From: Siphonodentalium dalli
Taxonomy: Eukaryota > Mollusca > Scaphopoda > Gadilida > Siphonodentaliidae
Assembly: GCA_032622095.1 (NCBI GenBank)
Contig: CP136069.1
Location: 37,360,194 to 37,424,193, forward strand
Direction: 5' to 3'
Length of the DNA: 64,000 bases
Every line of letters begins with the position of its first letter. The stretch's first letter is position 1. The notes under the pieces were generated by a model. The model was not told the DNA's origin and did no database searches. It worked only from the letters and a program-made list of their open reading frames with translations. Shown here piece by piece: positions 54,486-64,000 of the stretch. The position numbers were made by a program, and so were the translations under genes.

Positions 54486-55290
54486 ATATATGATTGATTA
54501 ATTGATTGGGGTTTAATGTCGCTTTCAGCAACTAAGGCCATATCACGAAATTGCCAGTTTTAGTGGTGGAGGAAATCTGCACACGTAAGGTATGGGTTAC
54601 TATACACCAAATGATTTGCATATATAGGCCTCAGGCCTGTATTCGCAGGAAAGATTTGACCCTGCACGAGTATAACAAATTGAAGAACGTCCTTTTAGAC
54701 ACACGAAAAAATGTGCCCAAAAGTACTTGTCAATGTACTGCATCACACTGCAGTTTTGACAAACGTCACACTATACCCTTAAAATGGAGAAAAAATGACA
54801 TAAAAAAAACACCAACCCCTCCCATAAATTATTCGCCAATTTGACAGCCGTAACCATTCACCATGTGGCTATATTTGATGTTTCTTGTCGGGAAACACAT
54901 TTGTGCATTTTTTCATCCATGTGTCATTGACCATTCAGCTGCCAGGATTTTTTTTATGCTGATCCTAGCTTGGGGGTCCCAGGGAAATCACTCTACTAAT
55001 TTGTATTTGGTGTATTATAACCTATGGATAATCTAACAGTGATTTCAATGGCTGATAAACTCGTTGACCATGTGTGGCATACCACCCGCCATCGGGGAGT
55101 AACTGGCAACTCCACAAGATAACAATTTTGAGTTACAATTAAAGTCCACAATGAAAACATATGGATTTGAACCCTCATAATAATTAAGTGCCAGCGCTGG
55201 AGGGCGAAACGCTTGGAGTTGAACCCTGATTGAGCCACCGAGGCCCCTGTCCCTCATTCGAAACCTGAAAGTGGCAATGGAATGCACGAA
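54486..55290 (+). repeat. mollusc-type dispersed repeat, both ends
   Basis: TTGATTGGGGTTTAATGTCG, CTTTCAGCAACTAAGGCCAT and ATCACGAA at left; at the far end GAACCCTGATTGAGCCACCG and AGGCCCCTG. This GGGGTTTAA(C/T)GTCG...CATATCACG block is one I associate with mollusc genomes; its class is uncertain. Confidence 0.55.
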
Positions 55291-55357
55291 AGATTTTACA
55301 TATATATGTATTCCATGTATATATACATGTATATGCCACTTACGATTATGGTAAATA

Positions 55358-55570
55358 CAGTAATGTCCTAAATAATCGACTCCTTAACCACAGCATAATT
55401 ATGGAAATATTTTTCAGGATTTAGCCGGAATATGGCTTGTTGCCATTCATTGGAAAGCTCTCACTGAGAGCTTTCCGGTGAATGGCAACAAGCCATATTT
55501 CCGACTAAATCCAGAAAAATTACCTATAATTCTGCTGTGGTTAAGGAGTCAATTATCTAGGGCATTATTG
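55358..55570. mobile_element. mariner-like MITE, full copy
   Basis: TA-flanked, CAGTAATGTCCTAAATAATC to GGGCATTATTG; one base missing in the left arm. Confidence 0.88.
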
Positions 55571-55845
55571 TATATTAAAAGGTCAGGCAGACCATGTTTG
55601 CAAGTCTGAATTGGATAATTGTTAGCAATATGCACCACTGGAATCTTAATTATACAAAGCTGATTGATCGAATGCATGACGAAAACATAACTCTGTTAAC
55701 AATAATTGATACAGTAATAGAAGTCTGAAGTGCAAAGTTGTGTAATCTAAACCTAACTACTAAATCAATGATGCACTAGTTCAGCAATTCAGCAATTTTC
55801 AGTCATTTTGTTTACGGAGTAAGAAATTTCCTATCATACGGGAGC
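55571..55845. other. nothing recognised
   Basis: Unique AT-rich stretch. Confidence 0.4.
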
Positions 55846-56288
55846 AAGTCTGAGTTTAGTGAGCCTGTCATTTTCAGAATGAGGTCCCCAGAAGGTGAAT
55901 TTAGTGATGCTATCCCGCATATGTGGGCTAGCATACCAAATTCACCCTCTGGGGACCTCAGTCTGCATGGCCTCATCTGCTTTAGGAGACATAGACTCAG
56001 ATTAAAGTTCCCGAACAGTGAATATTGTGATGAATACCCATTGGGAACCTCGATTATGCAATGTGTCATCTGCCAATTTGGGGATATAGAGAAACCAAAC
56101 TAAAAAAGAAATAGAATCTATGTGAAGTAGTTTCTATAGAAATTTGATATTAAAGAAACTTTTCAGATAAGATTAGGCCTAAGCACAATGAGGTCCCCAG
56201 AGGGTGAATATGGTAATGCTAGCCGCCTACTAAATTCACCCTCTGGGCACCTCATTCTGTAAATGACAGGCTCACTAAACTCAGGCTT
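55846..56288. mobile_element. hAT-like MITE, full copy
   Basis: CAAGTCTGAGTTTAGTGAGC to its complement ending ACTCAGGCTTG; both palindromes are present, the second shortened. Flanks show no clear duplication. Confidence 0.75.
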
Positions 56289-56334
56289 GTTAATGGCAGG
56301 ACAAAAACAATTCACAGATGAGGGAATTCCTGAT

Positions 56335-56545
56335 ACACACACACACAGGTCCCCAGAACAAAAATTGACCCCACAAAAAAATAATACTTAATCCTAGTAT
56401 TATTGGGGTGGGGTCAATTAATTCCTGATACACACACACACACACAGGTCCCCAGAACAAAAATTGACCCCACAAAAAAATAATACTTAATCCTAGTATT
56501 ATTGGGGTGGGGTCAATTTTTGTTCTGGGGACCTGTGCACACACA
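56335..56545 (+). repeat. duplicated palindrome with CA repeats
   Basis: CACACACACAGGTCCCCAGA, ACAAAAATTGACCCCAC and TGGGGTGGGGTCAATT occur twice in tandem (about 105 bp). AGGTCCCCAGAACAAAAATT has its complement at 56510-56534. Confidence 0.8.
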
Positions 56546-57329
56546 TGCACAATGAACCAAGTCCTTGAGAATCAATATGGGAAATAACAGTTATTCTTTA
56601 ACCTTACTCATTTGGGCATAGCAATAATCAAATCAAGGAAACTATGCCCGGCTAATGTTGAGTGTTCTGACGTGAATTGCCAGTGACGCGACCTACAATA
56701 AAGTGTAGGGTTCCCCCAACTTGAATTGGCTGCAATGCGACCTTCAATTCAATCAACAGACGGCCCCCGATATTGACATTTTGTGATGATCAGCCGTCAA
56801 TATGAGTGGTATTTATCCCATAGTATGAAGAGAAGTCACTACTCGGAACAATTTAATGCGATGCCTTCTTATAGTCGGCGCTGAATCAGGCATTCACATG
56901 TCAGAGTCAGAAGAATTCTAAAGAAATTTGTCATGTAGTATTCTGGTGAAAACACTGAGTAGACAATTATTCTAGAGACTTCCTGTGTCGACATCTCAAC
57001 AGTATAGTAACAGGGCTCCCACTCATTTCTCATATCCAAATTTAAGCACTATTCAAGCTCTTTTCATGGACCGCAGTGATAAATTTCAAGGAACTATAGT
57101 TGACCATTCTATTTTGGCGCCATCCTAAAATTGCATGCAGACATTCTTCCCATATGAATTTTTTTTGTTTTCTTATAACATTGAAAGAATCAGTGCAAGG
57201 GTATGCTCTATGAAAATACAGCTCAAGGAAAATTATAAGATAAAATTTTTATAAGGATTTGAGAGAATGCTTGAACAAAAATATTCAATCTGACTAAATT
57301 CAAGCACTTTTCAACTCCATAACCATGTG
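56546..57329. other. nothing recognised
   Basis: No gene, array or inverted repeat identified by eye. Confidence 0.4.
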
Positions 57330-57412
57330 CACAGCAGAATTATGGGTAATTTTTCAGGGTTTAGTCGGAAATATGACTTGTTGCCATTCATCGAAAAGCT
57401 CTCACTGAGAAT
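57330..57412. mobile_element. mariner-like MITE fragment
   Basis: CACAGCAGAATTATGGGTAA to AAAGCTCTCACTGAGA; both outer ends are missing. Confidence 0.7.
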
Positions 57413-57990
57413 TCTAATAAATTTCCAGTGAAATCATTACATGTATATACAGGATTCATAAAATCCCATTAACTTTCCAGTGAAACCATTATATACAGGA
57501 TTCATAAAATTCCATTGACTTTCCAGTGAACCATTATATACAGGATTCATAGAATTCTATTAAATTTCCAGTGAACCATTATATACAGGATTCATAGAAT
57601 TCTATTAAATTTCCAGTGAAATCATTACATGCATATACAGGATTCATAAAATCCCATTAACTTTCCAGTAAAACCATTATATACAGGATTCATAAAATCC
57701 CATTAACTTTCCAGTGAAACCATTGAATACAGGATTCATAAAATTCCATTAACTTTCCAGTGAAACCATTATATACAGGATTCATAGAATTCTATTAAAT
57801 TTCCAGTGAAACCATTATATACAGGATTCATAGAATTCTATTAACTTTCCAGTGAAACCATTATATACAGGATTCATAGAATTCTATTAAATTTCCAGTG
57901 AAACCATTATATACAGGATTCATAGAATTCTATTAAATTTCCAGTGAAACCATTATATACAGGATTCATAAAATTCCATTAATTTTCCAT
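57413..57990 (+). repeat. 46-bp minisatellite, about twelve copies
   Basis: TTTCCAGTGAAACCATTATA and TACAGGATTCATARAATTCY with ATTAA. Variants ATTACATG(T/C)ATATACAGG occur in two units spaced far apart. Confidence 0.92.
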
Positions 57991-58188
57991 AACTTCAACA
58001 TGATGAAATGAGTAGTTGGGCGTGAAACATTTGCACCCGGGATGGTCGAAAAGATGGACTGATCCAGCTTCTTCTTCACCCCCAAATGATGAAATTTTAT
58101 ACTTTGTCCAAACTTATAGCTACATTGTAGCCTGGTCTACAATGTAAGACAGAATTAAACAATTAGTATCTCTTCAAAACAGCAAGCC

Positions 58189-58436
58189 TTGAAATAGGAT
58201 GTCTGTCATTTGCAGAATGAGGTCCCCAGAGGGTGGATTTAGTGATGCTATCCCGCATAGCGGGCTAGCATCACCAAATTCACCCTCTGGGGACCTCATT
58301 CTGCTTACACCTCAGCAGAATGAGGTTCCCAGAGAGTGAATTTGGTGATGCTAGCCCGCTATACGGGGTAGCATCACTAAATTCACCCTCTGGGAACCTC
58401 ATTCTGCAAATGACAGACACCCTATTTCAAGGCTTG
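58189..58436. mobile_element. hAT-like MITE with perfect 8-bp target duplication, short form
   Basis: CAAGCCTTGAAATAGGATGT to its complement ending TTTCAAGGCTTG. The flanks CAAAACAG are identical. The two palindromes are separated by only about 10 bp, so the middle is lost. Confidence 0.92.
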
Positions 58437-58579
58437 CAAAACAGGTTTTAGTTTTAGCTAAGTTATCTTCTAAAATAATGCTGTACATGATATCATCAAA
58501 TTTCAAGTCGGAGTGTGAGCCCCCCTCCCCCCCCCCCCCCCCATCCTCAAAATAGAAGCAATATATGCAACACAATTCC

Positions 58580-58735
58580 ACAGCGACCTAGGATCAGATT
58601 AAAGTTCCCCCGTTGAAGTAGGTGATGTTCACCCATTATAGTCACCTCGATTATGCATTTTATCTTCTGCAAATTAGAGGATAATTGGGGAAATCATTCT
58701 GCAAATGACAGACACAATATTTGCAGGCTTGTATG
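58580..58735. mobile_element. hAT-like MITE, right part
   Basis: GCGACCTAGGATCAGATTAA (middle) to GACAATATTTGCAGGCTTG; the second palindrome is missing. Confidence 0.65.
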
Positions 58736-58737
58736 TA

Positions 58738-58854
58738 CAGTAATGCCCTGAGAGCTTTCCGATGAATGGCAACAAGCCATATTTCCGACTAAATCCTAAA
58801 AAATTACCCATAATTCTGCTGTGGTTAAGGAGTCCATTATTTAGGGCATTACTG
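58738..58854. mobile_element. mariner-like MITE, 117-bp deletion form
   Basis: TA-flanked; CAGTAATGCCC is joined directly to GAGAGCTTTCCGATG, leaving a full right arm. Confidence 0.85.
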
Positions 58855-59285
58855 TAACATGTGTATATTATCCACCAAAAATAATGCTGTGATATCTTCA
58901 AAGTTGGAAATTTCATGTCGGAGTGCAACCCCCCCCCCCCCCCCCATCCCCACAATGGAGACCTCCTAGCCACGTCTCTGACTATCTATACCTGGACCAC
59001 GTTATTTGAAATAGAAGCAATATGCAACACAATTCCACAGCGACAAATGAAATCCAATAATATAATGTTACCAGGAATCCTTTGATGTCGGATGTGCTCG
59101 GACTGGACTGATCTAGCTGTCACAGAGAAATGGAGTTACGGCCCCTTGAAATGGAAGTTATCACCCCTAGGGATGCTTTTAGTCGCATATAAAGACTCCT
59201 TCGATGCAGATTACAATCTCATTTTCCAAGGTTTCAGCAGCAGTTTTTGATAACAGAATTTGAAAGTATGGAGCCGTACAGGGGG
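58745..59285 (+). repeat. direct duplication, first copy (~540 bp)
   Basis: Includes the MITE right arm, CATGTGTATATTATCCACCA, a C-run (about 58930-58945), GGACCACGTTATTTGAAATA and GTATGGAGCCGTACAG. The second copy is at 60128-60670. Confidence 0.85.
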
Positions 59286-59929
59286 GGGGTGGAAAAAAGT
59301 TCTTTCCGGGCATGTATGCCGGGGTGGGTGGGTGGTCGATAGGACCAACAAACAATTTTTTCCGCAACTCAAAAATATTTTTCCTGCAAGTCTTTTAGAC
59401 TGTTTTTGCAATGAGTTTGGCTTAAAACACATCTATATGTCAATATTAATTAACATAAATGACAAATTTCATGATGATCAGACAAACAGTATATATAGCC
59501 TGTAGCCCATGCTGATGGATTGAATTTTGAAATCCAAGATGGCTGCTGGCAGCCATGTTTTTTTTGACCGAATGACCCCAAAATGACTTGTTCCTATTTA
59601 CATGTCAATTTTAACATTCATGACTAATAGTATGCATAGAAATTCATATACAGCTGTTTACAGTGAATTTCCCCCCCCCCCCCCCCCCCCCGCAAATCTC
59701 TGTTTTAGTGTTAAAAGGGGGGTGGGTGTCCAAAAATGGTCGAAAAAAACTGCCGAAAACGGAAAAAAAATTGGACTCAGGGGTGGGTCCCACCCAACAA
59801 GGGTCGAAAGTCAAAAATCAGCATATGTGCCTGCAAATTTTTTTCGACTCCCCCCTGAGCCGTATTGAAAGAAAATTCAATCTCAGACAAGCAGACATAA
59901 CGGATCTGGAGCATCGATTTCAAATTCAA
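59286..59929. other. low-complexity and unrecognised sequence
   Basis: G- and C-runs (GGGGGGGGGTGG at 59281; 22 C near 59669-59690) and a CCAAGATGGCTGCTGGCAGC stretch that is also, diverged, near 49352. No gene supported. Confidence 0.45.
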
Positions 59930-60134
59930 CAAGTCTGCAATAGTGTGTCTGTCCTTTACAGATTGACGTCCCCAGAGGGTGAGTTTAGTGATGCTATCCA
60001 GCACGGCGGGCTGAGTATTGCTAAATTCACCCTCAATGAACTTCATGCTGTTAAGAACTCAACTACTATGGGAGACCTAGGATCAGATTGAAGTTCCCCG
60101 GTTGAAGTAGGTGATGTTCACCCATTAGTCACCT
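59930..60134. mobile_element. hAT-like MITE, left part
   Basis: CAAGTCTGCAATAGTGTGTC, first palindrome (diverged), middle to TTAGTCACCTC, where it is joined to a MITE right arm. Confidence 0.65.
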
Positions 60135-60670
60135 CCGATGAATGGCAACAAGCCATATTTCCGACTAAATCCTAAAAAATTACCCATAATTCTGCTGTGG
60201 TTAAGGAGTCCATTATTTAGGGCATTACTGTAACATGTGTATATTATCCACCAAAAATAATGCTGTGATATCTTCAAAGTTGGAAATTTCATGTCGGAGA
60301 GCGACCCCCCCCCCCCCCCCCCCACCTATCCCCACAATGGAGACCTCCTAGCCACGTCTCTGACTATCCATACCTGGACCACGTTATTTGAAATAGAAGC
60401 AATATGCAACACAATTCCACAGCGACAAATGAAATCCAATAATATAATGTTACCAGGAATCCTTTGATGTCGGATGTGCACGGACTGGACTGATCTAGCT
60501 GTCACATAGAAATGGAGTTACGGCCCCTTGAAATGGAAGTTATCACCCCTAGGGATGCTTTTAGTCGCATATAAAGACTCCTTCGATGCAGATTACAATC
60601 TCATTTTCCAAGGTTTCAGCAGCAGTTTTTGATAACAGAATTTGAAAGTATGGAGCCGTACAGAGGGGGT
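60128..60670 (+). repeat. direct duplication, second copy (~540 bp)
   Basis: Offset about 1378 bp from the first copy. Differences seen: C-run length, GAGTGCAAC/GAGAGCGAC, CTCGG/CACGG, and a shorter G-run at the end. Confidence 0.85.
60134..60232. mobile_element. mariner-like MITE, right arm only
   Basis: CGATGAATGGCAACAAGCCA to GGGCATTACTG, then the duplicated block. Confidence 0.75.
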
Positions 60671-60713
60671 GCAAAAAAGGACCAAAATTCAATCTCAGAC
60701 CAGCAGACATAAC

Positions 60714-60969
60714 CAAGCCTTGAAATAGTGTGTCTGTCATTTGCAGAATGAGGTCCCCAGAAGGTGAATTTAGTGATGCTACCCCGCATAGCGGGCTAGC
60801 ATCACCAAATTCACCCTCTGGGGACCTCAATGTTCTGCTTACACCTCAGCAGAATGAGGTTCCCAGAGGGTGAATTTGGTGATGCTAGCCCACTATGCGG
60901 GATAGCATCACCAAATTCACCCTCTGGGGACCTCATTCTGCAAATGACAGACACACTATTTCAAGGCTT
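60714..60969. mobile_element. hAT-like MITE with perfect 8-bp target duplication, short form
   Basis: CAAGCCTTGAAATAGTGTGT to TTTCAAGGCTTG; flanks GACATAAC on both sides. Same short structure as 58189-58436, but at a different target, so both were mobile in this form. Confidence 0.92.
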
Positions 60970-61024
60970 GGACATAACTGATAAAAAACAAACATGAACT
61001 GGTGCATCGGAGTTCAAATTTAAC

Positions 61025-61856
61025 AACAAGGCGGCAAATAATGTGTCTGACATTTGCGAATGACATCCTCAGAGGTTAGTGATGCTAGAATGACCAAACT
61101 CACCCTCAATGAACTGCATGGTGTTGAGGCCTCAACTGCTATGGGAGACATACAGTAATGTCCTAAATAATCGACTCCTTAACCACACCAGAATTATGGG
61201 TAACTTTTTAGGATTTAGTAGGAAATATGGCTTGTTGCCATTCATCAGAAAGCTCTCACTTTTCAGGATTTAGTTGGAAATATGGCTTGTTGCCATTCAT
61301 CAGAAAGCTCTCACTTTTCAGGATTTAGTTGGAAATATGGCTTGTTGCCATTCATTAGAAAGCTCTCACTTTTCAGGATTTAGTTGGAAATATGGCTTGT
61401 TGCCATTCATCAGAAAGCTCTCACTTTTCAGGATTTAGTTGGAAATATGGCTTGTTGCCACTGAGAGCTTCCTGATGAGCTTCCCGATGAATGACAACAA
61501 GCCATATTTCCGACTAAATCCTGAAAAGTTACCCATAATTCTGCTGTGATTACGGAGTCGATTATTAGGGCATTACTGTAGGATCAGAATGAATTTCCCC
61601 AGTTGAAGTTGGTGATGTTCACCCATTAGTCACCTTGATTATGCAATTTATCTTCTGAAAATTAGGGGATATAGAAACTTCCCAGAAGGGAAAAAGTAAC
61701 TAAAAACAATGTTAATTTGAGACTATAGATAATTCCCTGAAGATGAGGCCTAAGAAGAATGAGGTCCCCAGAGGATGAATATTGTGATGCTAGCCCACTG
61801 TGCAGGATAGCTTCACTAAATTCAACCTCTGGGGGACCTCTTTCTGCAAAGAGTTA
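61025..61856. mobile_element. hAT-like MITE split by a mariner-like MITE
   Basis: Left part (61025-61152) has GCGGCAAATAATGTGTCTGA and ends CTATGGGAGACA. Right part (61579-61856) resumes GGATCAGAATGAATTTCCCC and ends CTTTCTGCAAA. The break is at the TA of the family's GGGAGACCTAGGATCAG. Confidence 0.85.
61153..61578. mobile_element. mariner-like MITE with five tandem copies of an internal 55-bp block
   Basis: TA-flanked. TTTTCAGGATTTAGTTGGAA to CATTCATCAGAAAGCTCTCA is repeated five times (61206-61460), then a right arm ending GGGCATTACTG. Confidence 0.9.
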
Positions 61857-62461
61857 TATAAGTATTCAATGGAATGGTCTATTATTCATCTGGAGGGATG
61901 TTTAGGAAATATAAACAGATGGACAAATAGATATATCAATTAATGCAGAAGGATGCGCGCATATAGAAGAGAATGCATTGGCCGAACAATTATTTATCAT
62001 TTTTTATCAATTTTTCATACATTCATTAATAATTTTTATCTTTTTTTTATCATTTTATCTTACATTCTTTAACAATTTTTATCATTTTTTATAATTGAAT
62101 TTTACATTCTAGAACAATTTTTAATCATTTTGTCTTATATTCTTTAACATATAATTTTATCATTTTTTCTTACAGTCTTTATAAAATTAATTAATTTTTC
62201 TTACATTCTTTATTATTTTTTCTTACATTCTTTAACAATTTTTTAACTTTTTATCATTATTTCTTACATTATTTAACAATTTTGTATCATTTATTATATA
62301 TTTTCTTACATTTTTTAACAATTATAAAAACATAATATAAAATTTGTAACGCCAATGCATTCTCTTATATATGCGAGGCGACCTATGGTCGACTCGCACA
62401 AGTAAGAGAATGCATTGGGCACAGGGTTTTCACAAAAAAGATCCCAACATGAAAGGGTTAG
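61857..62461. mobile_element. hairpin element with long AT-rich spacer
   Basis: Half a hairpin (GAGAATGCATTGGCCGAACA at 61970), 350 bp of TTTATCATTTTTTCTTACAT-like low-complexity repeats, then a hairpin at 62351-62419, CACAGGGTTTTCAC and ACATGAAAGGGTTA. The type-B right end indicates an expanded B element. Confidence 0.6.
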
Positions 62462-62498
62462 ATGAATTTAGTATCTGAACATTTCCTAAAGTAACTAC

Positions 62499-62899
62499 TT
62501 AACCCTTTACCCAACAGAAGGGCCCTGTGCCAATGCATTCTCTTATATATGCGAGTCGACCATAGGTCGCCTCGCATATATAAGAGAATGCATTGGCTTA
62601 ACACATTAAAAATTATAAAATTGTTAAAGAATGTAAGAAAAAATGGTAAAAAGTGTTAAAAAAAAGATTTTTTTTAGGCCAATGCATTCTCTTATATATG
62701 CGAGGCGACCTATGGTCGACTCGCATATATAAGAGAATGCATTGGCACAGGGCATAACTGTAACCATCACAATGTGGTCAATGAGCCGGTTCCAATGATA
62801 TCCATATTTGTATGGTTTTATTGAGACAGACCGAAGATATTTTAGGCTGTTGAAGCTTTATTTGGCCGGTTTTGGCCGGTTTGTTGGGTAAAGGGTTAA
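62499..62899. mobile_element. TTAA type-A element inserted in repeat C
   Basis: TTAA on both sides; hairpins at about 62530-62597 and 62677-62746. The left flank has GTATCTGAACATTTCCTAAA and the right TGACAATGAGTATTTAGTAA, the two halves of a repeat C unit. Confidence 0.88.
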
Positions 62900-63564
62900 T
62901 TGACAATGAGTATTTAGTAAAGATAGGGTTAGTGTACAATAGCCCATATCTAACAAGCTATGCACCTAGCAGACTGGGCCAGCGGGGGCCCAAGGCAATA
63001 CAGACCATATGATGCAGATTTCCTCACCATCATGCATCAACAATTCAGTAACTTGTTGGGCTGTAAATCGGATTGTCAGAATTGAATGGCCCGCTAATGA
63101 GGTGCAAAAGCCTCCATAAACTAATTTCTTGAAACAAATTTAAATTTTATGGTTCATTTCCTCATTTCCGTTGGACCCAGCTCAAGACTGAATAATCAAA
63201 ATCCATTTGAACATGCACAATGGATTCAGACAAATGGTCTGTCAAACATGTTATTGTTGAATAGAATTGATTAGTCATCCGTTTAACAAGCAGAGAATCT
63301 TTTAATGAATTATTTTAGTTCTAATTGGTCAAATTCACAATCTCATGAAAGAAAATATGACAGAAAAATGTTCTGAAAGTTGATAATGTGTTAATTAATC
63401 AATTGTCACCTGATTGATACAATGCTACAGTCAATTTCGACACGAAAATAAGATAACTATCATTTGATGAATGATTCAGTAATATAATTCAGTGAACATC
63501 ACGATTCTTGTGTTGGATGACGCCAACACATCAAAGCATAACATGTTCGTGCAATTAAAACTCT
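62900..63564. other. nothing recognised after the repeat C remnant
   Basis: To 62935 the right half of repeat C; beyond it no gene or repeat seen. Confidence 0.4.
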
Positions 63565-64000
63565 TTAAAGTGATGCGAAATGCTCTGGTTGGTTGTTCAA
63601 ATAGAAATGGAGAATAATCTTGCTCAAAGTAGAAATTATTAAGAATATTAATCAAAATTTCCAGCACACACACCATCATTCTTATATATTAATTAAATGC
63701 AATGACTCTCGATGGCGAAATCATTTGTGTTAGATTATCGCCGATTGTTGCATCCCGAATCGAGATGTAAATGCGTAGTTCAAATGATGATATCTATATA
63801 TGGAATGGTATAATCAATTTCTTTGAGATTTTTGACGATGTAAGTACATGTAGATTGCTACATTCCCACCGTTAGCATAGCGCCTGAGTACTAACTTATC
63901 AGTTTCATGCACCCGAATAAGTTTGTAATATACCTTTAACACCTGGTGACTCGATTAGACATACATGTATCTCTGTGGAATACCTGTGACGTAGCAGTAA
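63565..64000 (+). repeat. dispersed repeat D, diverged copy
   Basis: AAAGTGATGCGAAATGCTCT, TCTTGCTCAAAG, ATGACTCTCGATGGCGAAAT, GAGTACTAACTTATCAGTTT. The match to 42002-42390 fades near 63935; the last 65 bp are unrecognised. Confidence 0.6.

Noticed and set aside
3533-60830. ORFs containing MRSPEGEFSDA or SGDLILQMT
   Set aside because: Translation of the hAT-like MITE palindromes (GAGGTCCCCAGAGGGTGAAT), present in both orientations; not a protein family.
20073-61050. Many ORFs containing SRIMGNFSGFSRKYGLLPFIGK
   Set aside because: This peptide is the translation of the mariner-like MITE arm; it appears in every copy and on both strands because the MITE is a palindrome.
566-62746. The 69-bp hairpins as microRNA genes
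   Set aside because: Arms are almost perfectly palindromic, occur in about 30 copies and sit within transposon ends; without small-RNA data a MITE origin is simpler.

Overview
The window looks like animal nuclear DNA: AT-rich, with almost no long open reading frames, large introns with GT..AG borders, and a very high density of short inverted-repeat transposons and minisatellites. Several dispersed repeats (the GGCCATAACTC-type repeat with GGAC/GACA tails, the GAGCTAAA-ending repeat, and the TTGATTGGGGTTTAATGTCG-type repeat) are of kinds I associate with molluscs, especially bivalves. A bivalve or other lophotrochozoan is therefore my best guess, and it is an inference.

The only protein gene I can support is a kinesin-3-type motor gene (KIF1/KIF13/unc-104 class) on the minus strand. 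Six small exons at 27298-27331, 23733-23790, 14623-14715, 12608-12791, 3457-3544 and 247-381 join in phase without a stop. They encode about 196 contiguous residues of the motor head, including the P-loop GQTGSGKS and switch I NSESSRSH. The N-terminal strand (RVRPF-type) was not found in the 36.7 kb upstream. Switch II and everything after it would lie left of position 1. Two of the six exons carry tandem duplications that copy their own splice donor: an 80-bp unit at 1-320 and a 31-bp unit at 12550-12611.

The rest of the window, both introns and everything right of 27.3 kb, is built from a few repeat families. (1) A TA-flanked palindromic MITE starting CAGTAATGCCC (Tc1/mariner-like), about 25 whole or partial copies. 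(2) A MITE with CAAGCCTG-type ends and 8-bp target duplications (hAT-like), about 23 copies, each with two internal palindromes. (3) Several TTAA-flanked elements starting CCCTTT (piggyBac-like), many of which share a hairpin module of about 69 bp, with pairs that abut over one shared TTAA. (4) Larger foldback elements, three degraded CR1/L2-like LINE tails, and about ten minisatellites. (5) Local duplications, the largest a direct tandem repeat of about 2 kb at 37974-42230 whose two copies differ in the length of an internal array. Nested insertions and empty sites let several target-site preferences be read directly.

I see no tRNA, rRNA, CRISPR or bacterial-type operon. The 5' exons of the kinesin gene and any neighbouring gene between 27.4 and 64 kb could not be identified by eye.
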